Shown one piece after another: positions 11,003-23,320 of a stretch of 64,000 nt of DNA. Every line of letters begins with the position of its first letter. Within the stretch, counting starts at the first letter, position 1. The notes under the pieces were generated by a model that was not told the origin of the DNA, ran no database searches, and saw only the letters and a program-made list of their open reading frames with translations. The position numbers were made by a program, and so were the translations under genes. The DNA is from Coniferiporia sulphurascens (lineage: Eukaryota; Basidiomycota; Agaricomycetes; Hymenochaetales; Hymenochaetaceae), in the NCBI GenBank assembly GCA_002794785.1, contig NBBA01000001.1, forward strand, positions 496,001-560,000, given 5' to 3'.

Positions 11003-14000
11003 TCAAGGCTCATCGTCAATGAAAATCGTTTCGACTCCACTCCATGGTTTGCCCTCCCGCCAAACCCCTTCCCTCTCCTTCCAATAAGCCAATTCGCCAC
11101 TCTCGTTCCGCACCGGCTCCCAGACGCGCTCACCCGTCTCAGGCTCTATCTTCGCCTCAAACCAACGCGGCCTGTGCGGCGCCATACGGCCTTCCTCGCG
11201 TGCACGCCGAGTCTCGCGCTGGAGATCCTCCTGTTTGCCTTTCAACACATTTGCACGCTCATACTTGCCGAGCTCGAACGCGCGTTGGTCTGGACGTAGC
11301 CGGCAGTCCGTCGGGCAGATGTACGGCTTCAACGTCTTTTCCGGGAGATCGTTCAGCGTAATCGCGAAAGGCGTGAGGTTGAATGGCGAGGGTGGTTTCG
11401 TGGTGTTCCGCCAGAGAAGCATAAATTCGTTCGGTATGGATGGGGATGCGGGTGTGTAAACGGACACATCTGGGTGCAGCACACCCATACCCGTTCCCAC
11501 TGCGCGAGCGACAAGCTGACTGTTCCATCGACCCGCTATCTCGTACCTGACAATGCCGTCCACGTCCATGACCCGTCCGAGAATCTCGAATGCATCCTTT
11601 CCGCGCCAGCCACGCGGCTTGAAAGTCAAAATGCAAGTGTCGCCAGTGCGGTGATTGGTCACCTAAGATTACAGTCAGTATTATTATAGACATTCAGTGG
11701 GCAAACACACAGTCATATCACCGTAATGGTCGATAGTCGGCGATCCGAGGATAAAGCCAGAAACATTCGTCGTGACCTTCTTCCAGCTATAATGCTCAAT
11801 AACCTTTCCTTGGTTCATTACGCCTTTTGCTTTTGGATAATCAGGGCCACCGTTCTTCTCCGGAATGATAAGCTCGGCATGAGCAACGCCAGTAGGGCGA
11901 ATTTCAAATGACTTTCCCATAAACTTGTTTTGCGCATCGACCTCCCCGAAGTAGTGCCAGGAGGGTGATTCTGCCCAACAAGCCGAAATAGGAGGATGGT
12001 GGCTCACTTGCTCTGATACGTATCTATAATGCTTATCCAGCCTAGTATACTCGAACGTCTCACTCTGTCATCAAGATCACTATTAGAAGCGCGGATGAGG
12101 TTAGATACGTTAACCAACATACCAGCATTGGATTGAACGGCTTTGCAATACGCCCGATGGTACTCGAGTAGTTAGACATAGCAAACGCTGCTACGAAAGC
12201 TATTCTTTTGAGCGGATCAGACTCGGCAGATGCGGCATCGACTAGAGCGTAAATGTGAGTCAATTATAATAGCGGAGGACAAGAAGCCTTAAAACGTACG
12301 GCACTCAGAGAATTCCATATCCTCTGCCTATAAATAGTGAGATGGGTAAGTATTTATCTCGTGAGTGCAAAATCCACGTACCATTCGCTGAAGCATACTC
12401 GTAGGCTCATTGAAAAAGACCGGGAAACTGATTTTCGTGAGATCCTTTCCAATGCTATGTTTCAACACGCTCCACAAGCTCGTCGGTGGTCTCGCATCAC
12501 TCTCTATCGGAAGCTTTTCACGAAGATGTTTATACCCCTCGTATTGATTGACTCCGGCTAGTTCGGGCATGTCCACCGCCGGCACCTTTACGAGAGCGTC
12601 CGGAATAACAACGTTCTGAAGGTTATTAGACTCGATAGCGTCAAAGAACTCGTCCTCATCGTCCGTGTCGATAGCAGACTCGTTATCCCCTATAGTAGGT
12701 GGGGAGGACACGAGTGCGGGATGAGCTTGTATGTTTTCCATTACTGTTGCTTCAACAAGCGTGTTACCCACAGAGACCGAGTCATCGAACATTGACTCAG
12801 GCTGGGCAGACCCAGAAGCTGGAGGCTGCTGAAGGACGAAAGGCGGGGATGAAAACAGCATGGACTGCACATTGCCCCTCTGCCTGGTTGAACGTCCCCT
12901 GTCTTCACCAACTGACCCGGCGCCATCTGTTGGTAGCCTACTCCGACGGCGCTTCTTTAGTTCGCCCTCAAGTGCAGCGCCCTCTTGCACAACGACTTGC
13001 AGGCTTTCTTCCCAGAGTGCACCACGTGCGCGCTCACGAGCCAGAGCATCGCGGTACCATTCCTCGCGCTCCGAAACCATGTGCACAAATTCACTGATCA
13101 TACGTGCAGCAGCCCGCGCGGAATCCTCAAGCGCCTCGCGCACGTCGTGCAGTGCCGGCGGGGCGTTACGGGGGAGTACGAAGGACGAAAGCAGTTGACT
13201 GGTGAGCTCGGCCTGCGCAGCGGTGGAGTTGCCGTGTAACGTAAAGGAGTCTTTGTGTGGCGGCGTACGCTCCGAACGGGAGTCGGAGGAATCGTCAGCC
13301 AAACGTTCATTTACGTTCTCATCCTCTTCATTTTCAGCCATCGGCGTCACTGCCATTTGCCCAACCTCAGGTACATTGTCGCCGTCTAACGTATCATGAG
13401 TTGATGATGCAGAATCTCTCGGTGGACCCATAGATGAGGCCCCTGGTCGTATATTATTAAACGACGTCCTAAAGCTTGCGCCAATGCTTTTGAGGCTTCG
13501 TCCGTCGCTATCATTGCCGCTTTGCGTCTGGCTTAAATTACCGTCGCGCCGTGCGAGTTCAATGCTGCGCGCTATAGCCTGCGTCCAACGGGTCACTTCC
13601 ACTGCGTGATTACCCTTGATGTACCACTTCTGCTGGCCGCGGCCTGGGGTTGAGTAGATCTCGAAACGTAGTTTATCCGCAGAAGCGGCCGCAGCTGCGT
13701 TGTACCTGAGCATAGCAGATTTCATCGCAATAGACCCTCGTGATGCAATATTTTCGTCATCTTGGTGACGATAATCTATGACTTCCGATTAGATATGTCC
13801 ATCGTATTGGTGGTGAAATGAACCAACAGGAAAGAACCCCATTCTTCAACACAAACCACCTCGTGTTGTAACCTTTAGCAACGTTCGTATATTTGCTAAG
13901 ATACCCCTTGAGCGCTGGTGGCTCCGTGCTGGAGCTTGCCTGATCTAGAAGACTTGTATCCTGGTTGGTGACTGGGGGTCCATTAGTCCGATACCGTAAG

Positions 14001-14997
14001 TGATACGAATGTTGGAGCGTAGACGTACACTGACGCAAGAACACCCTAACTTTATCATCTCTGCCTCCGCCTCCGCCCTCGCCTACAGCCTTCCCCCTCC
14101 TGTCGCGGACGAACACATCCGCGCCAGCCTTTATGCTCATGTCAATCAAGGATAGGTCCTTTCTCCGCGCAGCCTCGTGCAACAAAGAACGGCCAGTGGT
14201 GGGATCCAAGTAAGAGAAATCGATAAGGTGTGCTCGAGGCGAGCGCAGGAGGTCAACTAGGGCTTGTGGTGGCTCCTGCGTCGGTTGCGAAGCAATATAG
14301 GAGTGTAGAAGTGAACGGTACGATGCGGTGAGAAGTGACCTTGAGTCTACGACGGGGGTCATCGGACTGTCTGCAACGCAAGAGAGTGGGATACGTACCT
14401 CGAATTGCTATCTGGACATCTTTTCCCCGAGCAACATCCTTACACGTCCGTCCATGTGAGTCCCGCAACGCGTCGTTGATCTCATTTTGCTCCAGAAGCA
14501 GGTTCACTACATCCGCCCGACCGATCGACGCAGCGAGGTGTAAAGCGGTTGTCCCAGAGCCGCGCGGGTATACAGCGTTGGGCGATATCGAGCGATGCGA
14601 CAACAGAAGCTCGACGGTTTCGCCTTATTGAACAGTATTCAGAAAACAAGTCCGACAAAGTCAGCCACAAACACGCGCTCACATGAAGCACAGCGGATGG
14701 CGAGATGGAGAGCGGCAGCACCGATGTCCACATCGTCGTCCGCGTTCTTTCGCTTGTATTTGCCGATCTCGGCTAGTAGTTGGTGGATAAGAGCAGCGTC
14801 GCCTATGAGGGAAGGTTAATAGACACGCGACGAATGCGCCAAAGTGGACAGAGGTTCTGCGCACCGTTCCTGAGAGCCCCAAGGAGTTTAACCTGGTACA
14901 AGGATTCAGCAACATCTTGACACAATTGTACATCAGATTCGACCGTTTTATACACTGATACGAAATAATACATACTCAACGACTGAGTATGCGACAT
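11003..14997 (-). CDS. OSH1: Oxysterol-binding protein, Osh1/Osh2 type (ankyrin-PH-FFAT-ORD)
   Basis: Sterol/phosphoinositide exchange protein acting at ER contact sites. The first exons read 14997-14976, 14915-14865, 14802-14683, 14623-14399 and from 14370, all in phase, with N-terminus [20 protein letters not shown]. Ankyrin repeats follow ([39 protein letters not shown]). A PH domain begins [20 protein letters not shown] and continues after an intron as [14 protein letters not shown] long acidic linker then carries EFFDAIE at 12631-12651, a perfect match to the FFAT consensus EFFDAxE that binds VAP proteins in the ER. The ORD follows: [31 protein letters not shown], and the family signature [11 protein letters not shown] near 12,000. 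It ends [13 protein letters not shown]. Domain order and the FFAT motif match yeast Osh1/Osh2. Introns between 12,020 and 12,400 were read only approximately. Confidence 0.93.
12631..12651 (-). other. FFAT motif coding site in the OSH gene
   Basis: Encodes EFFDAIE preceded by the acidic run DTDDEDE. This matches the core EFFDAxE plus upstream acidic flank that recruits lipid-transfer proteins to VAP/Scs2 at the ER. Confidence 0.85.
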
Positions 14998-17900
14998 CCC
15001 AGTTCACTTGGAGTTGTGCGCAGTGGCCTTTCTTAGTCGGAAGTGACGGTGTTCACTTCTCTGGGGAAGCCGGGATCGCACGTGATATGACCAGCCCCAG
15101 CTGACATAACGCACGTGCCCTCTAATAAAGAGACAGTATTGCGCCACCACACGGTGGCGCCTCTGGTCATGTATTCGAAATGAACATGGAAAAGGCGAGG
15201 TAGGCCCACAGAATTTGGCTCAAGTGGGAGAAATTTAATGAAGAAGCTGTTGAGTAATTCTTCACCGCAAGAAGAGTGAGAATGGTACACACAAAAGCCT
15301 ATAGGCTATTTGCATCACTCAATAATACGATGTCTCGGATTGAAATGTCAATCAGTCGCACATAAAGTGCGCCATTTTCCCGGAAGAGTGGAAGTGCTTC
15401 GTAGTACTTTTTTTTCAGAAAGAAGAAGGAGCTTCTGCACATGAGACGACGACGATAGTAAGGGACCGTGATAAAGCGGCCAATTTTGAAGTCATAATAT
15501 AGTCAACATATTACGCAACGTGCGTAAACAAATAGTTGCGAGCTACGGAAAGCGCGTCATATCCATCTCGCCCGGGTGCCGAAAAGCATTACTGATTGGA
15601 ACGTAGAATTGCGGAACTGCGCATGTGCGTGTGTCGCGGACAAGTCTCATAGTAACAAAGGAAGTTAGGGAATTAGATCGGCGCGGGCCGATCTGCACTG
15701 CATCATAGTACGTGATACTGAGATACTACCAGAATTCCTTCGCATTTCTCCTTTTCGAGACTTAACTCCTCCTGGGAGGTCCGTCGCTACGTGCCAAGGA
15801 AGAATTCCTGCAGTTATCTCCGGCTATGATTTTTTTTCAGAATGGCTGTCCTCTCGAGGGTTCGCCGGAGAGTCGCAACAAGGGTCTAGTGGCTGTATCC
15901 GAGTCCGAGTACTGGCTGAGCGGCTGAGGTCAGTTAAATTTGGGCATACAAAGGCACGCACTCGCACTAGAAGCGATAGTAGTAATGCAGGGGTAGTTGA
16001 GGATATCTTTTCGGAGCAGCATTGACACCTTTAGCATTGGCGTTTTACGCTATACGGCTTCATCAAAATGATACATTGGAAGCTGGTTTGACTCCGGGGG
16101 GTTTGCCGTGAATTACGCAACCCCCCCCTATCCGGAATGCTCCGCCGGACCACTCCGTATCTTTCGAGACCACCCCACGTCCGGTTTGAGTTCCATAGGC
16201 TCAAAGATATTAAGCCTATTGGCTTCCAGTGGACCCTTCCAGCCGCCGTGTCTTCTGTTCCTGAACTATCATTGTGTGGAAAAGTGGCAGCCTCGTAAAG
16301 CATCCTGGTTTCTCAGCCTCTCACATCTCATATTCTTATTTCGCAGCAGAAGACAGATAATCGCCCGAAGGTGAGCCTTTTCTGCTGTCAGAGGGTAAAT
16401 CCTACTGGTTTATCTGCTGCGGGGTTCCCATTTGTCTCGGACTTCCTGGGGGACATGGGCTCGTCGGCTAGACCCAGTTGGAAGTTCTTGGCACCTCACT
16501 GTCGTAGAGTTTACTATGTGCGGTCTACTTCTCTCAAACGAAGAGGGGGGTGAGATATCTATGTGGCTTGTCTTTTAGGGAAGGGCCTAAACTTGTCTAC
16601 AGCTGGTTTCTGATGGGATTCCGATCGGCAAAGAAATTACTTCGGCCCTACTGTTACGACGTCCACTTTACGAGTTCATCTGCTCTAAGATCCGGCTGTG
16701 GACGGATAGGGCGAGCAGGTAAAACATTATTATTCGACAACAACAACAAATTTCCGGCCCGTCCCCTTTCTCACTGGCAGCTTCAACACCGCCATTAGAT
16801 ACTAAGTATGCATTTGTGCATACAACTACCCAGTTTCACCCTCGTCCACTTCCACGACTCTGCAGCCGAAAGCCTCAAGTTTCCGGCATCGCGCCGAAGG
16901 AAAACCGAGTTTCCAAAGATGATGCGTATCCCAGCATCTCCACGACCCAACAGGTCGTCTACGCGTCTCTAGCCCTCTTCTTCCTCACACTCGTGACACG
17001 TCCCGAAGCCCGCACCTCGGACTCCCACCCTCACCGTAAGAATACCCGCCTGGACCTCCATCCGGCGCGCCCACTCGCGTCCAGCCACGCCTCACAGCAC
17101 GCGCATCCAACACCATCACCACCCGCTGATGGGTAGAGAGAGGGAAGGGGGGAAGGGGGGGTGTGGGAACCGGTTTCCCATCGTCGAAAAAGTTGCCCAG
17201 GCACTCGGTGCCGCATTGCGCGAGTCTAAACCGACGGCGAGGAGCTTCGACCTGGGCGGCGCGCGCGTGTGCGTGTGAACCTCGTGTAAATACCGCGTAG
17301 CTGTCTTTGGTTTCCCCTACGCCCTTCCCTTTTCTTCCTTCCTTCTCCACCCCTTTTTTTTTCCTTTCGTTTGAAAATAGTAGTCGAATTTGAAATTACG
17401 GATCGTATATACGCATGGTCTGGCCTGGCGACTGTGCTAAGCGGAGGGAATTACGACGCGCTACAATACCCGTAGGCCTATATTGCCACCCCTGCGGGCT
17501 TTAGTGGGCCGAAGAGGGAACAAGCCGGCGCCAACTCAGGGGTTCGACGAAGCAAGCTAATCACGCGAACATCAGGGGGGCAAAGAAGTCAAATTATCCT
17601 AGGGGAAAAATACGACATGTAAGGTAGTAAAGTATACATTTGTGCGACAATTATGAACACAGCGAGGCGAGACAGTGAAGCGAAAAGCAGGCAACCAGGG
17701 GAAATAAGCGACGAGAACAGAGCGGACGAAATAATGGGACTCGGAGTACGGGAATACAGAAAGCAAAATATTTAGCGTAGCCTATACGAGTAGACATACA
17801 GACCAATAACCAAGAACAGGGGGGGAAACCGTACTAGCTGAGCACTTAGCTTGTGGAGTAGGATGTATAGAAGGTATAGAGCAAAAATGTAACACTTTTA

Positions 17901-18087
17901 ATCGGGAGAACGGCAGCCCGGAAAAGAAAGGGGACGATAGAGAAGAGCGGGGCAACAGCAATGATGATGGAGACAAGGAGACGTGCATTAGCAGAAACAT
18001 TGACAAGTCCAGGGTTACGAAAAGGGTTGCAGAGCAAGAGTAATAATATACATTTTCGGGCGGTGTACAATTTCGCTTGAAGAGCCC
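14998..18087. other. Long intergenic region upstream of OSH gene
   Basis: About 3.1 kb. Three end-to-end plus-strand frames at 16108-16798 and one at 16816-17136 have no domain, no splice logic and no codon pattern like the neighbours, so I do not call them genes. The stretch holds homopolymers (C8 near 16124) and a G-run cluster at 17142-17167, listed separately. It probably contains the OSH promoter and the 3' flank of the HMG gene. Confidence 0.45.
17142..17167 (+). other. G-run cluster, potential G-quadruplex
   Basis: Four G-runs of 3, 6, 7 and 3 bases are separated by loops AA, AA and TGT. This fits the usual G3+N1-7 definition of an intramolecular quadruplex on the plus strand, with very short loops. 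It lies in a purine-rich tract from about 17131 in a region with no gene. Confidence 0.6.
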
Positions 18088-20667
18088 TTACCGACAACAA
18101 GGGAGAGACCTCACGAGGTCAGCAGAAGGTGCCATAGTGAAGGAGGGGGGGATGGTCTGTTGACCGAAGAGTGAGAAGTCGGGCATGAAGCCGATACCCG
18201 TATCCTCACTGTCCCTCTGGAGGGCGATCCCCTGACCAGAAGCCGCCGCCACCACCGTGGTGTGACACAGAAGAGTGGGGACTAACAGCACTTAACGGTG
18301 ACACGTCGCGGCCACCCGCACCCGTGCCCGTGCCGAACGTCGAAATCGGATGCAGCAACGCAGCAGGCCCTCTCTGCCCCTGTCCCTGACCTTGTCCTTG
18401 GTGCGGTGGCGGGAACAGATGCGTAGCGCTGCGGCTGGAAATAGGGTACGCGCTATGCGGCTGTGACTGCTCAAACAAATCGCCCCGGCCGAGTGCGACA
18501 CCAAGCGTTGGGCTCGTCGATGCACTGCGCCCCGTCGACGCCTGATTATGCTGCTGATGCTGGCCAGGTCGATACGCCTCTGTAAGTGTCGGGAATGTCA
18601 ATCCCGTGCCCGCTCCTGCCCCTGCACCCGTACCGGGGGAAGTCGCGCTCGCACTGGATCCACTCGCGCTGCTTGGAGTCGTAGACCATGCTCGTTCCCG
18701 GTGCTGATGCACAGGGCTGTAGATATCCCTGTTCTGGCCCTGGTTCCCCCCCGAAGGGGATACCCCGAGGTTAAGATTAAGCCCGCCCACGCCGGAGAGT
18801 GGGGGAAGTGCAGACCCGCGCGTACGATTGGGCGCCGAGAGAGACGACATCGGCCAGCCCCCTCCCGCAGCATTGGGGTTAGAGGCCGTGCCGCCCCCGG
18901 GTCTGCCCAGTGAGCCAAAAAAAGGGGGTTGATCTTCCGGGGAGTGAGGATAGGCCGAGTGTTGTTGGTGGTGCATCACCGGGGAGTGGGCGGGTTGGCC
19001 CATCGCGGACGACTGCGCAGAAGGCCAGTCACCAAGGTGCGACAGACGCCCTGACGCAGAGTTATGTGCATGATATGCACTTGCGCTGTTGAAGTCATCC
19101 CCGCTAGCGCCAGTACCCGCACCTGAGCTGTAGTTGTGCGAGTATGAACTAGCAAAGCTCGTGGCAGGCGAGTAGGGCGAGAAATGTGTGTGCGACTGGG
19201 AAGATGCGCTCGCAGGACTTGGGTCATAGGGCGAGATCGGAGAGAGGGGCGACAGCGCACTAGACTGTTCCGATGTCGATGTCGCGCTCGGTGGTGGTGC
19301 AAATGGCGGACGAGTGTATATATGCGGCGGTGCGAGCCCACCGCCTGGAAAATGCGAGTTGTTCGATGCCGCTCCGCCCGATGAGCCTGAGGGACCCGTT
19401 AGCCCTGCGATCCCAGAAAGAGAGAGCTGGGGATGTGGCGGATGCACAACAATAGCCCTGCATCGGAATACCCCATGGAGCCGTGCTGGTGCGGGCTGAG
19501 ACTAGACATATTATGCATGTCGATGGGTGAGTCAGCCCCAAACTCCGTACTCCCCGAATCGTCGCGCTCGTGGTCATGATCATGGTCTTGCGCCTGATGA
19601 TCACCGACGGGGCTCATTCCCGAGCCACCCGCGCCGGCGTCATGTCCAGCGCGAGAACCAACGCTGCCGTCACCACGACGCTTCTTTCGCGAATTGTTCG
19701 GTCGCCTTCGGTATACATAGTCCGGGTACTTCATGTTGAAGTTATCTTTTAATTTCTTTGCTTGATCGAGATAAAATTGCTTTTCGCTCTATAAATGCGC
19801 GACCAAGAAATTAATTTGCCAAGTTAATAATAATATATTAAAAACGAGGTAAATGCACCACCACTGACCATGGGCATGGAGTTCCATTCTTTGCTGAGGA
19901 TTTTACTAATTTCCCCAGTCCGCATCATCTGGTTCGCAGCAGACACCTGCGGCCGGCGTCGACGGGCAAAAATCATGAACGCATTCATCGGACGTCTGGG
20001 CGTCCCATCAGAATTGAGCGACTGCGTTGTCAACGCATAGTGAGCATCTTCGACTATCTCGCCTAGAGTCATCGGACGGAGTATAGTGAATTCAGTAAAG
20101 ACGAAGGAAATCGGGAATGGAAAAAGAATAACGCGACATCAGCATCTGTCGCAAGCAACACTCAGAAATTGATAGGATTGACATACCCATTTCCGAGTCT
20201 CCACCAGCCTGGCCGTTCCCGTCGTGGTCGTGCTCATGGTCATGCTCGCTGCCTGACCCACCACCGTCGTCGTCGCCGGTATCGACGGGAACGCCGCGCG
20301 CATCAGAAAAGTGGCCATGCTCTGGGCGGCCGGAGCTAGCCGAGATGCGGGGCGCGGGGATCGGGAAGGCGCCCGGCCCCACTGTGCCTGTGCCCATAAA
20401 ATTCGACAGCGACACTGGAATGTGCACCGAGCGCTGGGCGTGATGCAGGGGTAGCGACGAGTGTGCGAGTGAGAGAGGCAGCAGCTGCGCACGGTCGATG
20501 TGGACTTGGGCGGCCAGCGTGGCGGCGTGTAATGAAATAGGATGCGGGTTGGGAGTGGGACTTGCTAGGGGGAAATAGTACGCGGAGACAAGCCCAGATA
20601 GGAGAATGCAGAAGGGGGGAACGCGATTCGGGACAAGAGTATGCTGTTCGCTGGCGACCTGGCGCGA
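18088..20667 (-). CDS. HMG-box (SOX/MATA-like) transcription factor
   Basis: DNA-binding regulator. The HMG box is split by one intron at about 19868-19792. The first half reads TPRRPMNAFMIFARRRRPQV then SKILSKEWNSMPM, and the second SEKQFYLDQAKKLKDNFNMK then YPDYVYRRRPNNSRKKRR, with a basic C-terminal arm. Upstream, an exon at about 20667-20191 encodes a His/Asp-rich acidic stretch (EHDHEHDHDGNGQ). It joins the box exon at MGEIVEDAH through an intron starting gtatgt. The first in-frame ATG is at 20397, but the frame is open and protein-like up to 20667, so an earlier start exon is possible. Downstream is a 400-residue Gly/Ser/Pro-rich tail. Its entry junction near 19446-19510 is ambiguous. 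The end is either the stop at 18206 or, after a possible 55-bp intron, a tail DSEDTGIGFMPDFSLFGQQ ending at 18088. Confidence 0.8.
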
Positions 20668-22653
20668 TCACGTCGACGACGCGCACTAGGAAGCTGTAGG
20701 CCAAGGTGACACGGGGAGGCAGTCAAGACAGGAGCTGAGAGGAGCAGCACTTAGGAGTAGAGACGAGGACAGGAGACTAGGGCGAGGAGAGCGCGCGCGA
20801 TGAGCAGATATCAGCTGGCAGGACGCGGTGCTGGCGCGACGGGGATCGAGGAGTGGACTCGTGTGGCAGGCAGATTCCGCAGACAAAGCAAAGGGCGAGG
20901 TCCACGCTGCTGGATATAAGCGTTTCGACAGAAACCGGCGCTTCGTCTGGTGAGAACCGGGGAGCGGATACGCAAATAGGGTTCACTCGCTTCGGCAGAA
21001 GGGGCGGGCTGCTTCGCGGGTGGTTGCGCTGGAATGGGGGGCACTAGTACTGGCTCTGGCTCTGGCTCTGGCTCTGGCACACCGTCGCCGACAGAGGGGA
21101 GAACGTCGAGTTGGGCGCGCAAACAGGGCTCTTAGGGCCCGTCTGCAAAGGCAAAACAGAGTTACGCGAGAGGTCCTGGCCCGCATAGGTAAATATTGCA
21201 GTGGACCTGCTGATGATACTGATGATCCATTACGGCCTCGTACAGGGTTCTCTGAGCCAGCTCACGGGATCCGCTCATCTGGCGCCTCTCCAGCAGGCAC
21301 AATCTCCCTCTCCTGTTACCCTGCCCAAGCGCGACTCGGCTCTCTCTTATGCGTATGTCCTCTCGTTTCTAGATGTTTTCCGCCGGGATTTTCTCTCCTT
21401 TTCTTTCCCGTCATCTCCCTTTCTTCCGATCTCTCCCATTTCACGTTTCTTTCCTAATCGCGACTGTACCCTGATATCCATCACAGGGAATCAAAGAAAC
21501 ACTCTCGGGTCCGATCAGAGGGCAGCTGAGCTGCGGTGCAGAGGGCGTTGGTCTGCTACTACACTCTCTTTCCCCTCGACCCTACACGGAGAGGTGCAGG
21601 AAACAGAAGCAACAAGATGGGCAGATGGGGAACGATCCTTCGGGGGAAAAAAGAGACAAAGTCGAAATGGCGCGCGTGTGCGTCGTCGGCATCGTCGGCG
21701 CAGCAAACGATCTCCGTCCTACCGGTCGCTCTACCCCACGGGGCTGGCCGGGTCAAGGCCTCGCCCTCAGCATCCAGTAACCAAACATACACCGCAGAAA
21801 CAGGCTTTAAGTTCGCATTCCCAGAAAGCTGCCTCTGAGCATATGTATGCCGTCCGCATTCTCTTCTCCCGCGCAGCGAGAAACCCGTGGGCCCCATCAC
21901 CCTCGCTGTCTTTAAGCTCGAATTTCCACCACGGGAAGACACCAGACCGCGAGTGTCAATAAGGGGGACGCCGGGCTTTTCGCACTTTCGTCTTGCCAAT
22001 TTCGTCTGCAATTCGCACGTCGGCGGACCCCGTAACCTGCCGTAACCACATCCGAAACAATTACTCGAAAAATCGAAATCGGAAACGGTTGAAAATACGT
22101 GAAAAGTATCTTGAAAGCGGAGGCGCCCAAAAATACGCGTGGAACGCTAGATCAACTCTCTTACGAGGAGTCCCTGAAAGCAGCGCCAGGGCTCGCAGTA
22201 AACACTCGGAAAGGGATGGATCTCTGTTTAGTCATAGTGGTGTCTATGTGTAATCTCTGTATGTGTAATCTCCACCCTACAAGCCAAGCAGCGAAAGGCT
22301 GTGCGACCACATGGGCTTCTCAGACGTCGATTTCCACCTCGTGTGCGATACCGCAGTTTTTTCGAGGGGTAAGTGGTACAGGTTCTGCGTCTCTGCGCCT
22401 GGTGTTCTTCTGGCCCGCTGGCCACGATGATGGTGATTGCTTTTCACGGGCCGCTAGCTTCCGCCGGACGGAACCGACCGCGGAGGCATTTTCTTTTGTC
22501 AAGAGACTCAAGGCAGGGCGGTATTGCGTACACGATTGTCCGATCAGACTTGTCACCGCCCATCGTTACAGCACCCTCGGCTTTTTGCCGAGAAAGGAGC
22601 TCGATCGCTCGATCAGAAACTAACCGCCAATTGTCTGGGCTCCCGGCAAGCCC
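20668..22653. other. Intergenic / upstream region of HMG gene
   Basis: About 2 kb. A five-unit ctggct array lies at 21050-21078. It would read as Pro-Glu repeats on the minus strand, but that frame has no start and no splice partner. A plus-strand frame of 253 codons at 21201-21962 lacks any recognisable motif. This is most likely regulatory or leader sequence of the HMG gene plus unassigned DNA. Confidence 0.4.
21050..21078. repeat. ctggct hexanucleotide tandem array
   Basis: About five perfect hexanucleotide units in the gene-free region upstream of the HMG-box gene. Confidence 0.7.
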
Positions 22654-23320
22654 TTACTGATTTCGCTGTTGCCCCTTCGACGACTTGTTGCCGGCCTTCG
22701 CGGAACCAAATTCGGTGACGGATGGCGCCGGTGGCGGGCACAACAGCGGAGCCCGAATCTGGACCAGCAGATCGTCGCGGAGCTCGAAATGCAAGTACGT
22801 GACGGAGTCTGCCGGGATGTGTGCCTTCCGGATATCGGGTGGCGGGGCCTTGCGTTGGGCATTTTGACGGTCTATATGGGACTTGCCAAGTACAAGCTGG
22901 GACTAATTATTTTCTTCTTCGATGGAGGCGTTCGGCCGCAGAAAAGCCCAGTTTTGCGATCAAGATTTGGACCTCGCCTCGGCCCTCGTCCCGCCTCAAT
23001 TCAGTCCGGGAAAGACACTGTCGGCGTCTAAAGCCAATCCAACAGCAAGTGCAACGCCTAACAATCTCTTTCGGTGCAGCCCATTCAACCTGATAAATTA
23101 AAGTGATTGTGTCACCATGTTCTCCATAAATGACTAACCCAGTGCAGGTAGGGCGACTGTATCCCGAAGCGAGAAAAATGAGCATCATGTACCAACCTGG
23201 GACAGAGGGATAATCCCGAGGCACTGCCATGCCTGCCTGCATACGCAGCCGCACCGCACCCGTATATGACTGTTCCTTCACGTTTTGGGCCCCACCGTAA
23301 CGGCAGCTCTGTGCATTCAC
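22654..23320 (-). pseudogene. Orphan exons of an unrecognised gene, possibly decayed
   Basis: An 80-codon minus-strand segment from 22896 to a stop at 22654 follows a proper acceptor (attagtcccag). It reads like real protein: LVLGKSHIDRQNAQ, then PPPDIRKAHIPADSVTYLHF, then ELRDDLLVQIRAPLL. A donor at 22972 would join it in phase 0 to a segment ending RRDEGRGE, and further upstream an open stretch reads YGGAQNVKEQSYTGAVRLRM. No start exon is visible and one joining step can be made in two frames. It may be the 3' end of a gene whose 5' part is lost, or a gene I failed to assemble. I do not recognise the product. Confidence 0.3.

Noticed and set aside
16108..16798. Three end-to-end plus-strand frames
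   Set aside because: No motifs, no consistent frame between them, and composition unlike neighbouring coding exons.
20811..21122. Minus-strand frame with Pro-Glu repeats
   Set aside because: Driven by a short ctggct array, lacks an ATG and has no fitting donor or acceptor to the HMG gene.
21201..21962. Plus-strand frame of 253 codons
   Set aside because: No domain, no splice partner, biased composition (Ser/Arg) and position in the upstream region of the HMG gene. Likely chance.
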